A stretch of DNA of 64,000 nt from Chryseobacterium taeanense (GTDB taxonomy: Bacteria > Bacteroidota > Bacteroidia > Flavobacteriales > Weeksellaceae): assembly GCF_900099685.1 (NCBI RefSeq), contig NZ_FNDW01000002.1:248001-312000 (forward strand), in the 5' to 3' direction. Position 1 is the stretch's first letter, and each line of letters begins with the position of its first letter. This document shows positions 9,439-18,004 of this stretch, in pieces. The position numbers and the translations under genes were made by a program. Under the pieces are notes generated by a model. The model had not been told where the DNA came from. It searched no databases and saw nothing but the letters and a program-made list of their open reading frames with translations.

Positions 9439-10878
9439 ATGAAGAGATTAATTGTAAGTTGTTTTGTAGTAGGAGTTGTTTTCAATGCAAATGCGCAAAA
9501 TTACTGGAAAAAAAATGCAGGTAAAACAGCAAAAATAATTTTCACCAGTGCATCGTCCAACGAAAAAATGATTGATAAAGGAACCGTGAAGTTTGAAAAA
9601 ATGGTTCAGCCTAAAGAAACTGATGCATGTATTTTTGTCGATCCTGATTTTAAATATCAGAAGCTCATCGGTATCGGTGGAGCCATTACAGATGCAGCAG
9701 CAGAAACTTTGTATAAACTTCCGAAAAATAAACAGAAAGAAATCATTGATGCCTATTACGGAAAGAATGGACTGGGCTATACTGTTGTACGAACTAATAT
9801 GAATTCGTGTGATTTTTCAAGCGATTCGTACACTTATGTGCAGGATAATGATACTTCTTTAAAAACCTTTAATATCTCACATGATGAAAAGTATAAAATC
9901 CCAATGATTAAAGAAGCACAGAAAGCAATAGGGAAGGATTTTACCTTTTATTTTTCACCGTGGAGTCCACCTGCATGGATGAAATCGAATAAAAGTATGC
10001 TGAAGGGCGGAAGGCTTGAAAATGCTTTTTACCAGACCTGGGCAGATTATTATGTTAAATTCATAAAAGAATATGAAAAAAGAGGAATTAATGTTTGGGG
10101 ATTAACTGTTCAGAATGAGCCAATGGCCACTCAAACTTGGGAATCGTGTATTTATACTGCGGAAGAAGAAGGAGATTTTCTTAAAAATAATTTAGGTCCG
10201 ACACTTTGGAAGAATGGATTTAAAGATAAAAAAGTAATGATTTGGGATCACAACCGTGACCTGATTTATCAAAGAGCGACCACTACTTTAAGTGATCCTG
10301 AAACATCTAAATACGCTTCAGGAATAGGTTACCACTGGTATGAAACCTGGAATAATAAAACACAGCTTTTTGATAATCTGGCGGAAACACAGAGAGCTTT
10401 CCCTGATAAATTCCTTGCATTTACAGAAGGCTGTAAAGAGCAGTTTGATATGTCTAGAATTTATGATGTAAAACTGGGTGAACTGTATGGTAGAAATATG
10501 ATTAATGATTTCAACAAAGGAACTGCTCTATGGACCGACTGGAATGTTCTTCTTGACGAAACCGGCGGACCGAATCACGTCGGGAATTTCTGTTTCGCTC
10601 CTATTATTGCCGATACCAAAACAGGCGAAGTTCATTATACCTATGAATATTATTATGTGGGACATGTTTCAAAATTCATTAAGCCTAATGCGCAAAGAAT
10701 CGGCAGCTCATCCAACAGAATAGCACTTACCTCTACCACATTCATGAATGAAAACGGGCAGTTGGTAACGGTAATTATGAATGATACTGATACTGATATT
10801 AATGCCAATCTCTGGATTGAGGGTATGGCGGCTAAATTGAATGCTCCAGCACACTCCATACAGACTGTAATTTTATAA
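9439..10878 (+). CDS. GH30 family glycosidase, secreted, second copy
   Basis: 479 residues. The signal peptide is MKRLIVSCFVVGVVFNANAQ (20 residues) with no lipobox, so a periplasmic or secreted form is expected. The GH30 barrel shows IGIGGAITDAAAETLY (~74), FYFSPWSPPAWMKSN (~173), acid/base Glu227 in TVQNEP and nucleophile Glu330 in FTEGC. The motifs differ from the first GH30 of the operon, and the ITDAAAETL stretch resembles GH30 subfamily 3 beta-1,6-glucanases or subfamily 1 glucosylceramidases. It is the last gene before a strong terminator. Substrate is inferred from context. Confidence 0.9.
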   Translation: MKRLIVSCFVVGVVFNANAQNYWKKNAGKTAKIIFTSASSNEKMIDKGTVKFEKMVQPKETDACIFVDPDFKYQKLIGIGGAITDAAAETLYKLPKNKQKEIIDAYYGKNGLGYTVVRTNMNSCDFSSDSYTYVQDNDTSLKTFNISHDEKYKIPMIKEAQKAIGKDFTFYFSPWSPPAWMKSNKSMLKGGRLENAFYQTWADYYVKFIKEYEKRGINVWGLTVQNEPMATQTWESCIYTAEEEGDFLKNNLGPTLWKNGFKDKKVMIWDHNRDLIYQRATTTLSDPETSKYASGIGYHWYETWNNKTQLFDNLAETQRAFPDKFLAFTEGCKEQFDMSRIYDVKLGELYGRNMINDFNKGTALWTDWNVLLDETGGPNHVGNFCFAPIIADTKTGEVHYTYEYYYVGHVSKFIKPNAQRIGSSSNRIALTSTTFMNENGQLVTVIMNDTDTDINANLWIEGMAAKLNAPAHSIQTVIL

Positions 10879-10903
10879 ACTTCATATTAACATTATTTTT
10901 TTA

Positions 10904-10943
10904 AGTTTCGGCGGCATCGAAGATGCCGCCGAAACTATTTTAT
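10904..10943 (+). terminator. perfect 15-bp hairpin ending the glucan locus
   Basis: The arms 10904-10918 and 10922-10936 are perfect reverse complements, with the 3-nt loop GAA, followed by a T-rich tract. It lies 25 nt after the last GH30 stop codon. Confidence 0.9.
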
Positions 10944-10953
10944 ATTTAAAACA

Positions 10954-10982
10954 ATAAAAAAACCGGAAGAACATTCCGGTTT
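10954..10982 (-). terminator. terminator of fabI
   Basis: AAACCGGAA (10960-10968) pairs with TTCCGGTTT (10974-10982). Read on the minus strand the stem is followed by a run of seven or more T. It lies 22 nt beyond the fabI stop codon. Confidence 0.85.
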
Positions 10983-11004
10983 ATAATATTTTTAAGAACA
11001 ACTT

Positions 11005-11820
11005 TTAATTGTTTTCAGAATCATATTTACTGATTACTTTCTGCGTTACACCCGAACTGCTGAAACCTCCGTCGTGGAAAAGATTTTGCATCGTTACTTT
11101 TCTTGTAAGATCAGAGAATAATGTTACACAATAATTTGCGCACTCCAAAGCCGTAGCATTTCCTAGCGGAGACATATCTTCAGCATATCCAAGGAAACCT
11201 CCGAAACCTTTCACACCGCTACCTGCAGTAGTCATGGTAGGAGACTGGGATACCGTATTTACACGAACTTTTCTTTCTCCCCAATAACCTCCAAAAGTTC
11301 TTGCGATACTTTCAAGATAAGCTTTATTGTCCGACATATCATTATAGTCAGGGAATGTTCTTTGAGCTGCAATATAACTAAGTGCAAGAATACTTCCCCA
11401 TTCATTCATACAGTCTTTTTCCCATGCCACGCGCATTACTTTGTGGAAAGAAACCGCGGAAATATCCCAGCCTTTCTCCAACCAGTCATAGTTCATTTCT
11501 GTATAATGTTTTCCTTTTCTTACGTTGATAGACATTCCGATAGAATGAAGAATGAAATCGATTTTCCCAAATTTTGCAACAGCAGCATCAAAAAGTTTTT
11601 CAAGATCTTCCACAGAAGTTGCATCTGCACCGATTACTTCAGAACCTGTTTTTTCTGCTAATTCGTTTAGTTCTCCCATTCTAAGAGCAATAGGAGCATT
11701 AGACAAGATGAATTCAGCACCCTCTTCATGACATCTTTCTGCCACTTTCCAAGCGATCGATTGTTCATTAAGGGCTCCAAATATAATTCCCTTTTTGCCT
11801 TTAAGTAAACCGTATGACAT
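11005..11820 (-). CDS. fabI: enoyl-[acyl-carrier-protein] reductase (NADH)
   Basis: 271 residues, the normal FabI length. The short-chain dehydrogenase fold carries the FabI-type nucleotide motif GALNEQSIAWKVA (residues 15-27) and the Y-x6-K catalytic pair Tyr159/Lys166 in YNDMSDNK. SQSPTMTTAGSG near residue 210 is the substrate-loop region. It performs the last reduction of each fatty-acid elongation cycle and is the triclosan target in related bacteria. Single-gene unit with its own TACATTTG promoter element and terminator. Confidence 0.95.
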   Translation of the reverse strand: MSYGLLKGKKGIIFGALNEQSIAWKVAERCHEEGAEFILSNAPIALRMGELNELAEKTGSEVIGADATSVEDLEKLFDAAVAKFGKIDFILHSIGMSINVRKGKHYTEMNYDWLEKGWDISAVSFHKVMRVAWEKDCMNEWGSILALSYIAAQRTFPDYNDMSDNKAYLESIARTFGGYWGERKVRVNTVSQSPTMTTAGSGVKGFGGFLGYAEDMSPLGNATALECANYCVTLFSDLTRKVTMQNLFHDGGFSSSGVTQKVISKYDSENN

Positions 11821-11844
11821 AATTTTTTAATGTTTATTAATGTA

Positions 11845-11852
11845 CAAATGTA
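11845..11852 (-). promoter_or_regulatory. fabI -7 promoter element
   Basis: The minus strand reads TACATTTG, matching the Bacteroidota -7 consensus TAnnTTTG, about 25 nt upstream of the fabI start codon. No clear -33 box was identified. Confidence 0.55.
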
Positions 11853-11875
11853 GCAATATTTGTGTTTATTACATA

Positions 11876-11911
11876 ATAAAAAACAGAGCCTTCCATAAAA
11901 AGACTCCGTTT
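11876..11911 (-). terminator. terminator of the small YtxH-like gene
   Basis: Arms 11881-11888 and 11904-11911 pair with one G.U on the minus-strand RNA, followed by six T. It lies just downstream of the 99-residue gene. Confidence 0.7.
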
Positions 11912-11939
11912 TTCTTGAAAATATTTATATGACTGAAAC

Positions 11940-12239
11940 TTAATTCGTTTTTTTCTTCCATTCTGCTTTTACATCTTCTGCTGCATCTTTGGTTTTTTCC
12001 CATGCATCATTGGCTTTATCTTTTACATTTTCCCAAGTGTCAGATACATTGTTTTTTGCTCTGTCCAGCCAATCTTCATGTCTGGCTTCTTCATCATTAG
12101 CTCTTTTTTCGTTGATATAATCTTTTGCTCTGTCTGCAAGCTCTTCAACTTTCCACTTTGTTTTGTCGGCTGCATTTTTCAATGAGTTCTCAGTATTATC
12201 TACTGCATTTTCTGCTTTGTTGTATTCTGAATTGTTCAT
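11940..12239 (-). CDS. small charged helical protein (stress-type, YtxH/CsbD-like)
   Basis: 99 residues from the internal ATG at 12239 (MNNSEYNKAENAV). A longer frame to 12314 adds a 25-residue hydrophobic stretch unlike the family and is not used. The sequence is almost entirely amphipathic helix rich in Lys, Glu, Asp and Ala, with an irregular repeat built on AKD/W-E-K units (WKVEELADRAKDYI, WLDRAKNNVSDTW, AWEKTKDAAEDV). Such proteins occur in many Bacteroidota as general stress or envelope-associated proteins. No enzyme motif is present, and the function is unknown. Confidence 0.7.
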   Translation of the reverse strand: MNNSEYNKAENAVDNTENSLKNAADKTKWKVEELADRAKDYINEKRANDEEARHEDWLDRAKNNVSDTWENVKDKANDAWEKTKDAAEDVKAEWKKKTN

Positions 12240-12395
12240 AATATATATTTTAGTGATAGTTGTAATTAACCAATAACTATTCCTAAAACAATAAAACAAT
12301 GTTAAAATTTTCATAAAAATAAGTTCATGAATAAACTTTAAATTATCTTACCATTATAATTGATTTAAAAAGGATTAGAAATTAATTGAAATTAT

Positions 12396-12403
12396 TATAT
12401 TTG
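12396..12403 (+). promoter_or_regulatory. -7 promoter element of the YadA-like gene
   Basis: TATATTTG fits TAnnTTTG exactly, 33 nt before the start codon at 12436. It lies in an AT-rich spacer. Confidence 0.5.
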
Positions 12404-12435
12404 CTAAACAAACAAATACTTATAAACACAATAAG

Positions 12436-13587
12436 ATGAAAAAACAGACCAAGTTTCGGATATTATTTGTTTCCGTTTTATTATTTAATTTTAGTCTTAA
12501 TTTCGCCCAGGTCGGAATAGGTACTTCATCTCCCAACACTTCAGCTATGCTTGAGATTAGTTCGGGCAGTAAAGGGATTCTTATTCCAAGAGTAGCTTTG
12601 ACTTCCATAACCGACGTAGTTACAATCCCTTCACCTGCCAACGGATTATTGATATGGAATAATGGACTTGGAGGGTTGTCAGCAGCAGGATTTTATTTCT
12701 GGAGTAATTCCAAATGGAATCAAATTGCTACCGTTTCTACCGCATTGCCAAGTTCCGGCAGCTGGAGCACTTCTGGAAATAATATAGGAAATTACAGTGG
12801 TTCCGGAACTAATTTATCGCTTGGAACTTCAGCTTATGATGATCTTATTTTTAAAGTAAATTCTACTACTGTAGGAGGGTTGGGGGTTAATAATTCTGTA
12901 AGTTTCGGCAAATTATCTAATGCCGGACAGGACGGTGTTTCAATCGGCTCATCTTCTGGTGCAGCACAAAGCGCTGCTGCCATGGGAAATAATGCAAAAG
13001 CAAATGGCTATCAGTCTCTTGCAGTAGGCTTTGAAGCGGAAACGACTTTTAATAATGAAACTGCTGTTGGTTTTCAGACTAAAACTTCAGGACAAAACTC
13101 CACCGCTTTAGGTTCAGGGGCAAAAGCTCAGGCGCAATTCTCGACAGCAATTGGCTATAATGCATCAACCTCACAATCTAATGCAATAGTCTTAGGGGAT
13201 AACAACGCCAATGTTGGCATCGGTACCAGTACGCCAAACACTACGGTAAAGCTGGATGTGAATGGTCAATATAAATTAGGGATAAACGGATCAGTGCAGA
13301 AAAGTCAGATCAGTTTTGAAGTTTGGCCAAGTGTTTCAATTAATAATCTCCCGGCGGGCAATACAACAACGATGAATATTCCTGTTCCGACAGGTTTTAC
13401 GCCTTCTTCTACGAGAGCTACAATTATTGTAACGCCTGCGAGTGACTTTGCCGGAAATTCTACCTTTTCAATATCAAATCCAAGATTGACATCGACTTCC
13501 AACATTACCATTAATCTTACAAATATTGCTGGCAACGCACAAAGTTTAAATTCAGCACATTTTTATATAACAATCAATGAATTTTAG
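12436..13587 (+). CDS. secreted protein with YadA-like head repeats
   Basis: 383 residues. The signal peptide ends in NFAQ (~25). It is followed by VGIGTSSPNTSAMLEIS, the start motif of many flavobacterial surface and tail-fibre-like proteins. Residues ~165-250 hold consecutive head repeats (VSIGSSSGAAQ, AAMGNNAKANG, LAVGFEAETTF, TAVGFQTKTSG, TALGSGAKAQA, TAIGYNASTSQ, IVLGD). These match the left-handed beta-roll of trimeric autotransporter adhesins. No YadA anchor barrel follows; instead there is a second VGIGTSTPN motif at ~255 and a beta-rich C-terminus. A trimeric surface fibre is plausible, but how it is attached is not visible. Confidence 0.75.
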   Translation: MKKQTKFRILFVSVLLFNFSLNFAQVGIGTSSPNTSAMLEISSGSKGILIPRVALTSITDVVTIPSPANGLLIWNNGLGGLSAAGFYFWSNSKWNQIATVSTALPSSGSWSTSGNNIGNYSGSGTNLSLGTSAYDDLIFKVNSTTVGGLGVNNSVSFGKLSNAGQDGVSIGSSSGAAQSAAAMGNNAKANGYQSLAVGFEAETTFNNETAVGFQTKTSGQNSTALGSGAKAQAQFSTAIGYNASTSQSNAIVLGDNNANVGIGTSTPNTTVKLDVNGQYKLGINGSVQKSQISFEVWPSVSINNLPAGNTTTMNIPVPTGFTPSSTRATIIVTPASDFAGNSTFSISNPRLTSTSNITINLTNIAGNAQSLNSAHFYITINEF

Positions 13588-13628
13588 AAGGATTACTGTT
13601 AATAATTGTTTTTGTTTTGTTGTTAATA

Positions 13629-13659
13629 GAAAAAGGATTTCAATTTGAAATCCTTTTTC
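13629..13659. terminator. bidirectional terminator
   Basis: A perfect 13-bp stem (13629-13641 with 13647-13659) has A-run and T-run on opposite sides, so it can end both the + strand gene at 12436 and the - strand gene at 13688. Confidence 0.88.
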
Positions 13660-13687
13660 ATTATTACTTTATATGTAAATGTAAAAC

Positions 13688-14542
13688 TTATTTAATAATT
13701 CTATCCAAAACCCAATCAATCAATTTCTTTTCAGAAGCATGATGATCGGCAGAAAATTCTCCGCGTCTTCTGTTGGCAATCACATTATTTACAGTAATCG
13801 CTTTATGCCCTAAAAGCTTAGAAAAAGCATAAATTGCAGATGTCTCCATCTCAAAATTGGTTACGCCAAGATCATTTAAAGTCTCAAGGAATTTATCATC
13901 TAAAGATTTTAAACGTAATTGTCTTCCCTGTGGCGCATAAAATCCAGGGAAAGTTGCGGTATTCCCGTGATATTTTGCATCCTTATACAAGTTTCCCAGT
14001 TCTTCAGACCATTCTGAAAAATAAAGCATAGGTTTGATTTTAGAATATGGAAATTTTTCCAGAAAGTTTTTTGAAAAATCGTTCTCAAATTCATAATCAG
14101 GATAAAAATGCATCAACCCGTCAAGTCCTACCACATTTTGTGTTACCAGCATATTGTCAACCTGCACATCCGGATTTACACTTCCGCAGGTTCCCATTCT
14201 GAACAGTTGAAGCGTCGAATGTTCTTTTTTAAACTCCTTATTTTTGAGATCGATATTTACCAGAGCATCAAGCTCGTTCATAACAATGTCAATATTTTCA
14301 GTACCGATCCCCGTAGACATCACGGTGATTCTTTCACCGCGTAACGTTCCTGTATGGGTATAGAATTCCCGTTTATTTTTCCGTACTTCTACAGTGTCGA
14401 AATATTTTGAAACCTTCGCTACACGGTCCGGATCTCCTACAAGAATAATTTTTTCAGCGATATCTTCAGGTAAAAGATTAAGATGGTAAACGCTTCCGTC
14501 TTCGTTCAGAACAAGTTCTGAAGCAGCAAGTTTATTGAGCAT
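13688..14542 (-). CDS. nucleoside phosphorylase (uridine/purine phosphorylase family)
   Basis: 284 residues, PNP_UDP_1 family. Motifs seen: IILVGDPDRVAKVS (~31), TGIGTENIDIVMNEL (~77), MGTCGSVNPDVQVDNMLVTQNVVG (~116) for phosphate and sugar binding, and NFEMETSAIYAFSKLLGH (~238), whose Met-Glu contacts the ribose. Such enzymes phosphorolyse nucleosides to base plus ribose-1-phosphate in salvage. Length and the VGDPDR start are closest to uridine phosphorylases, but base specificity cannot be read with certainty. Monocistronic. The 240 nt upstream (14543-14784) shows nothing further. Confidence 0.88.
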   Translation of the reverse strand: MLNKLAASELVLNEDGSVYHLNLLPEDIAEKIILVGDPDRVAKVSKYFDTVEVRKNKREFYTHTGTLRGERITVMSTGIGTENIDIVMNELDALVNIDLKNKEFKKEHSTLQLFRMGTCGSVNPDVQVDNMLVTQNVVGLDGLMHFYPDYEFENDFSKNFLEKFPYSKIKPMLYFSEWSEELGNLYKDAKYHGNTATFPGFYAPQGRQLRLKSLDDKFLETLNDLGVTNFEMETSAIYAFSKLLGHKAITVNNVIANRRRGEFSADHHASEKKLIDWVLDRIIK

Positions 14543-14784
14543 ACTATGTTTTTATTTGAATTAAAGTTTGTATTAAATCCTTCCCAAATATCCTTCATCA
14601 TTTAAAAAGATCAGAAAAAGAAACTGACCGCTTGTCATGAATATGATTTCGGGTTTTAAAATTAATAAAAATTCTTTTATATAAAAGGTAAACAGTATTC
14701 AATTCAAATTCATCACTTGAATTTCAGCAAATGATAGAGAAACTTTAAAATTTAAGGTTTTAAAATATCAATATTTAAGGGGAA

Positions 14785-15108
14785 CTATCCGCCGACTCTT
14801 TTGGTTTTATAGCCCATTTCTTTGAGGATATTCATTATTTTATCACGATTATCTCCCTGAATAATGATTGTTCCATCCTTTTCAGAGCCGCCGATTCCTA
14901 AGGTGGTTTTTATTTTTTTTGATATCTTCTTAAGATCTTCCTCATTACCTTCCCAGCCTTCAACAATAGTTACGGGTTTACCATTTCTGCCTTTCTTTTC
15001 AAATTTGCATAGTAAAGGTTCTTTCTGCTTAAATTTTTCTTCGGGTATTTCAAAATCCTGCTCTTCATGGTCAGGAAAAAGGTTTTTCAATTGATCTCTT
15101 AAATCCAT
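14785..15108 (-). CDS. SUI1/eIF1-like translation factor (YciH family)
   Basis: 107 residues. The C-terminal SUI1 fold is visible: GRNGKPVTIVEGWEGNEEDLKKISKKIKTTLGIGGSEKDGTIIIQGDNRDKI, here split to its key parts KPVTIVEGW, KTTLGIGGS and IIIQGD. The N-terminal third is a short acidic leader. In bacteria YciH-type proteins bind the 30S subunit near the P site and may influence initiation fidelity. It is transcribed away from gpmI; the two genes share a 138-nt divergent spacer. Confidence 0.88.
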   Translation of the reverse strand: MDLRDQLKNLFPDHEEQDFEIPEEKFKQKEPLLCKFEKKGRNGKPVTIVEGWEGNEEDLKKISKKIKTTLGIGGSEKDGTIIIQGDNRDKIMNILKEMGYKTKRVGG

Positions 15109-15217
15109 ACAGCAAAATTAATAAAATATTTTTCCAAAATTTTTAAATCTTCAGACCTAAAATTTAATTTTAAACAAATTTTAAGTCTGCAAGTTCTCGA
15201 ATTCATTTGAAAATAAA

Positions 15218-15225
15218 TAAATTTG
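15218..15225 (+). promoter_or_regulatory. gpmI -7 promoter element
   Basis: TAAATTTG matches TAnnTTTG and lies 22 nt before the gpmI start codon. Confidence 0.5.
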
Positions 15226-15246
15226 TAATACAAAAGTTTATACAAA

Positions 15247-16788
15247 ATGTCGAAAAAAGCAATATTGGCCATCCTTGACGGATGGGGATTGGGAATGAAT
15301 CCTGACGTTTCAGCCATTGACAAAGCAAACACTCCATTTATAGATAACTGTCTTAAAAACTTTCCACATACAACGCTTGAAGCGAGTGGCTTAGCAGTAG
15401 GATTACCTGCGGGGCAAATGGGAAATTCTGAAGTAGGACACATGAATCTGGGGGCAGGAAGAGTTGTGTATCAGAATCTTGTGAAGCTGAATATGGCTGT
15501 TGAAAATGGTTCATTGGGTCAACAGAAAGTCATTCAGGATGCATTTGATTACGCTAAAAGAGAAAATAAAAAAGTTCATTTTATCGGTTTGGTTTCTGAT
15601 GGTGGGGTACATTCACACATCAATCATCTAAAAGGTCTTTTAACAGCTGCTCACGACTTCGGTTTACATGAAAATGTGTTTGTTCATGCCTTTACAGATG
15701 GCCGTGATTGTGATCCGCTTTCCGGAAAAGGTTTTATAGAAGATCTTCAGGATCACATGGAAAAAACTGTCGGAAAATTGGCAACAGTTGTCGGAAGATA
15801 TTACGCAATGGACAGGGATAAAAGATGGGAACGTGTAAAGCTGGCTTATGATGCCATGGTAGAAGGAGTAGGAGAACAGTCTACAGATGCACTGGCATCA
15901 ATTCAGAAATCATATGATAATAAGGTGACGGATGAGTTCATCAAGCCAATCGTCATGATCGATTCTACACAAACAGGAAATGTTGTTCCCGTTGCTAAAA
16001 TCGTTGATAATGACGTGGTCATCTGTTTTAATTTCCGAACAGACAGGGGGCGTGAAATTACAGAAGTTCTTTCTCAGAAAGACTTCCCGGAATTTTTCAT
16101 GAGAAAGTTGCCATTGTATTACGTTACGCTTACAAATTATGATAAAACTTTCCAGAATGTACACGTAGTTTTTGATGAAGAGGTACTGCACGAAACAATG
16201 GGCGAGATTCTGGAAAAAAACGGGAAAACCCAAATCAGAATTGCAGAAACGGAAAAATACCCTCACGTAACATTCTTCTTTTCAGGAGGAAGGGAAGAAC
16301 CATTTAACGGAGAAAAAAGATTGCTTTGCCCGAGTCCGAAAGATGTTCCGACGTACGACCTTAAACCTGAAATGTCTGCTTACGATATTACGAATGCTAT
16401 TGTTCCGGAACTCGAAAATGAAACTGCCGACTTTATCTGTTTAAATTTCGCCAACACGGATATGGTAGGACATACTGGTGTTTTCGAAGCCGCTGTAAAA
16501 GCTGCGGAAACGGTAGATAAATGTATTGAAAAAGTAGCAACAACTGCTTACGAACACGGCTATGCGGTTTTCATTCTTGCAGATCACGGAAATTCTGATG
16601 TCATGATAAATCCGGACGGCACACCAAACACACAGCATTCCACCAACCTGGTTCCTTTCATTGTAATGGATAAAGATCATACCTGGAATTTAAAGCCTGG
16701 CAAACTGGGAGATGTAGCGCCGACTATTTTAAAAGCAATGAATATAGAGATTCCTGAGATGATGACAGGAGATATATTAATCAGCTAA
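15247..16788 (+). CDS. gpmI: 2,3-bisphosphoglycerate-independent phosphoglycerate mutase
   Basis: 513 residues, standard iPGM length. It begins with LAILDGWGLG, which holds the first metal ligand Asp. The phosphoserine nucleophile is Ser61 in GQMGNSEVGHMNLGAGR. The substrate domain shows HAFTDGRDCDP and GRYYAMDRDKRWERV. The C-terminal metal ligands appear in NFANTDMVGHTG, FILADHGNSD and NTQHSTNLVPF. It interconverts 3- and 2-phosphoglycerate in glycolysis and gluconeogenesis, using two Mn ions. Single gene with a strong terminator. Confidence 0.97.
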   Translation: MSKKAILAILDGWGLGMNPDVSAIDKANTPFIDNCLKNFPHTTLEASGLAVGLPAGQMGNSEVGHMNLGAGRVVYQNLVKLNMAVENGSLGQQKVIQDAFDYAKRENKKVHFIGLVSDGGVHSHINHLKGLLTAAHDFGLHENVFVHAFTDGRDCDPLSGKGFIEDLQDHMEKTVGKLATVVGRYYAMDRDKRWERVKLAYDAMVEGVGEQSTDALASIQKSYDNKVTDEFIKPIVMIDSTQTGNVVPVAKIVDNDVVICFNFRTDRGREITEVLSQKDFPEFFMRKLPLYYVTLTNYDKTFQNVHVVFDEEVLHETMGEILEKNGKTQIRIAETEKYPHVTFFFSGGREEPFNGEKRLLCPSPKDVPTYDLKPEMSAYDITNAIVPELENETADFICLNFANTDMVGHTGVFEAAVKAAETVDKCIEKVATTAYEHGYAVFILADHGNSDVMINPDGTPNTQHSTNLVPFIVMDKDHTWNLKPGKLGDVAPTILKAMNIEIPEMMTGDILIS

Positions 16789-16804
16789 AATAATAATATT
16801 ACGT

Positions 16805-16844
16805 AAAAATTGCCGTTGTATTTTATACAGCGGCAATTTTTTAT
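16805..16844 (+). terminator. gpmI terminator
   Basis: A 17-bp stem (16805-16821 with 16825-16841) with one G.U pair and a 3-nt loop. The A-run before and T-run after make it usable in both directions. Confidence 0.9.
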
Positions 16845-16899
16845 GATGAATATCAGAAGAATTAACAGGTTATTATGTTTTAAATAATAAATAAAACTC

Positions 16900-16907
16900 T
16901 AAATTTG
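16900..16907 (+). promoter_or_regulatory. desaturase -7 promoter element
   Basis: TAAATTTG matches TAnnTTTG, 24 nt before the start codon at 16931. Confidence 0.5.
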
Positions 16908-16930
16908 CAAATTAATCCTAAATTTAAAGA

Positions 16931-17911
16931 ATGTATCAAAAGCTTGTAAGAAAAGAAGTAATGGGAATTTTGGAAAAGGAAGTAGGCTCTTTTCTGGATA
17001 AATTTTTAACGCCAATTGAAAAAATTTGGCAGCCTTCAGATTATCTTCCGGATCCGTCAAGCTCAGATTTTAAATATGATTTAGAAGAAATTCAAACTTT
17101 TGCACGCGAAATGCCTTACGATCTTTTCGTAACATTGATCGGCGATTGTATTACAGAAGAAGCCTTACCTTCTTACGAATCCTGGTTAATGGGTGTGGAT
17201 GGAGTAGATCAGGAACAGAAAGAGATTGGCTGGGCCAACTGGGTAAGAGCCTGGACAGCTGAGGAAAACAGACACGGTGATCTTTTAAGCAAATATCTTT
17301 ACCTGTGTGGTAGAGTGAATATGAGAGAGGTGGAAGTAACAACACAATATCTTATCAATGACGGTTTTGATCTAGGTACAAGCATGGATCCTTACAGAAA
17401 TTTCGTTTACACAAGCTTCCAGGAGACCGCTACTAATGTTTCTCACAGGAGAGTAGGAACGCTGGCAAAACAGTCCGGAAACGGAAAGCTGGCTAAGATG
17501 TGTGGTGTAATCGCTGCAGACGAAGCAAGACATGCCAAAGCATATAAACATTTTGTAACTAAAATCCTTGAGATTGATCCGTCTGAAATGATTCTCGCCT
17601 TTGAGGATATGATGCGTAAGAAAATCGTAATGCCTGCTCACATGATGAGACAGTCTGGCCAGAAAGCAGGAGAACTTTGGGGACATTTTTCTGATGCTGC
17701 ACAGAGATGCATGGTGTACACAGGACAGGATTATATCAATATCCTGAAAGATCTTCTGGATGAATGGAAAATTGAACATATAAAAGGTCTTAATGAAAAA
17801 GCTGAGAAAGCACAGGAATACCTGATGAAACTTCCGTCAAGACTTCAGAAAATTACTGACAGAATTTCAACACCTGACCTGCAGTTTCAGTTTAGTTGGG
17901 TTAAAAGTTAA
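16931..17911 (+). CDS. acyl-ACP desaturase (FA_desaturase_2, soluble di-iron)
   Basis: 326 residues. A soluble stearoyl-ACP desaturase-type four-helix bundle is indicated by the two di-iron motifs EENRHGD (~115) and DEARHAK (~199), with further ligands in FVTLIGDCITEEALP and FQETATNVSHRR. It introduces a cis double bond into acyl chains on ACP, setting membrane fluidity. No transmembrane segments are seen, in contrast to membrane-bound desaturases. Plant-type acyl-ACP desaturases are known in Actinobacteria and Bacteroidota. Monocistronic between two terminators. Confidence 0.92.
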   Translation: MYQKLVRKEVMGILEKEVGSFLDKFLTPIEKIWQPSDYLPDPSSSDFKYDLEEIQTFAREMPYDLFVTLIGDCITEEALPSYESWLMGVDGVDQEQKEIGWANWVRAWTAEENRHGDLLSKYLYLCGRVNMREVEVTTQYLINDGFDLGTSMDPYRNFVYTSFQETATNVSHRRVGTLAKQSGNGKLAKMCGVIAADEARHAKAYKHFVTKILEIDPSEMILAFEDMMRKKIVMPAHMMRQSGQKAGELWGHFSDAAQRCMVYTGQDYINILKDLLDEWKIEHIKGLNEKAEKAQEYLMKLPSRLQKITDRISTPDLQFQFSWVKS

Positions 17912-17936
17912 ATGACAACAAAGAAATTATAAAAGT

Positions 17937-17967
17937 AAGGAGTGCCACATTTTCTGGCACTCTTTTT
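17937..17967 (+). terminator. desaturase terminator
   Basis: GAGTGCCA (17940-17947) pairs with TGGCACTC (17955-17962), extended by weak outer pairs and followed by five T. Confidence 0.88.
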
Positions 17968-17972
17968 ATTTG

Positions 17973-17980
17973 TATCTTTG
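17973..17980 (+). promoter_or_regulatory. -7 promoter element of the HAD gene
   Basis: TATCTTTG matches TAnnTTTG, 24 nt before the ATG at 18005 and directly after the desaturase terminator. Confidence 0.5.
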
Positions 17981-18004
17981 CATTTTTAAAAAGAAATTCA
18001 CATA

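Noticed and set aside
11940..12314. Longer form of the small charged protein starting at 12314
   Set aside because: The extra 25 residues are hydrophobic and unlike the rest; the internal ATG at 12239 gives a family-like start.
15099..15443. 114-residue antisense ORF over the gpmI start
   Set aside because: It overlaps the gpmI N-terminus and the promoter of a certain gene.
17372..17779. 135-residue antisense ORF in the desaturase gene
   Set aside because: Complement of the di-iron motifs; translation has no family marks.
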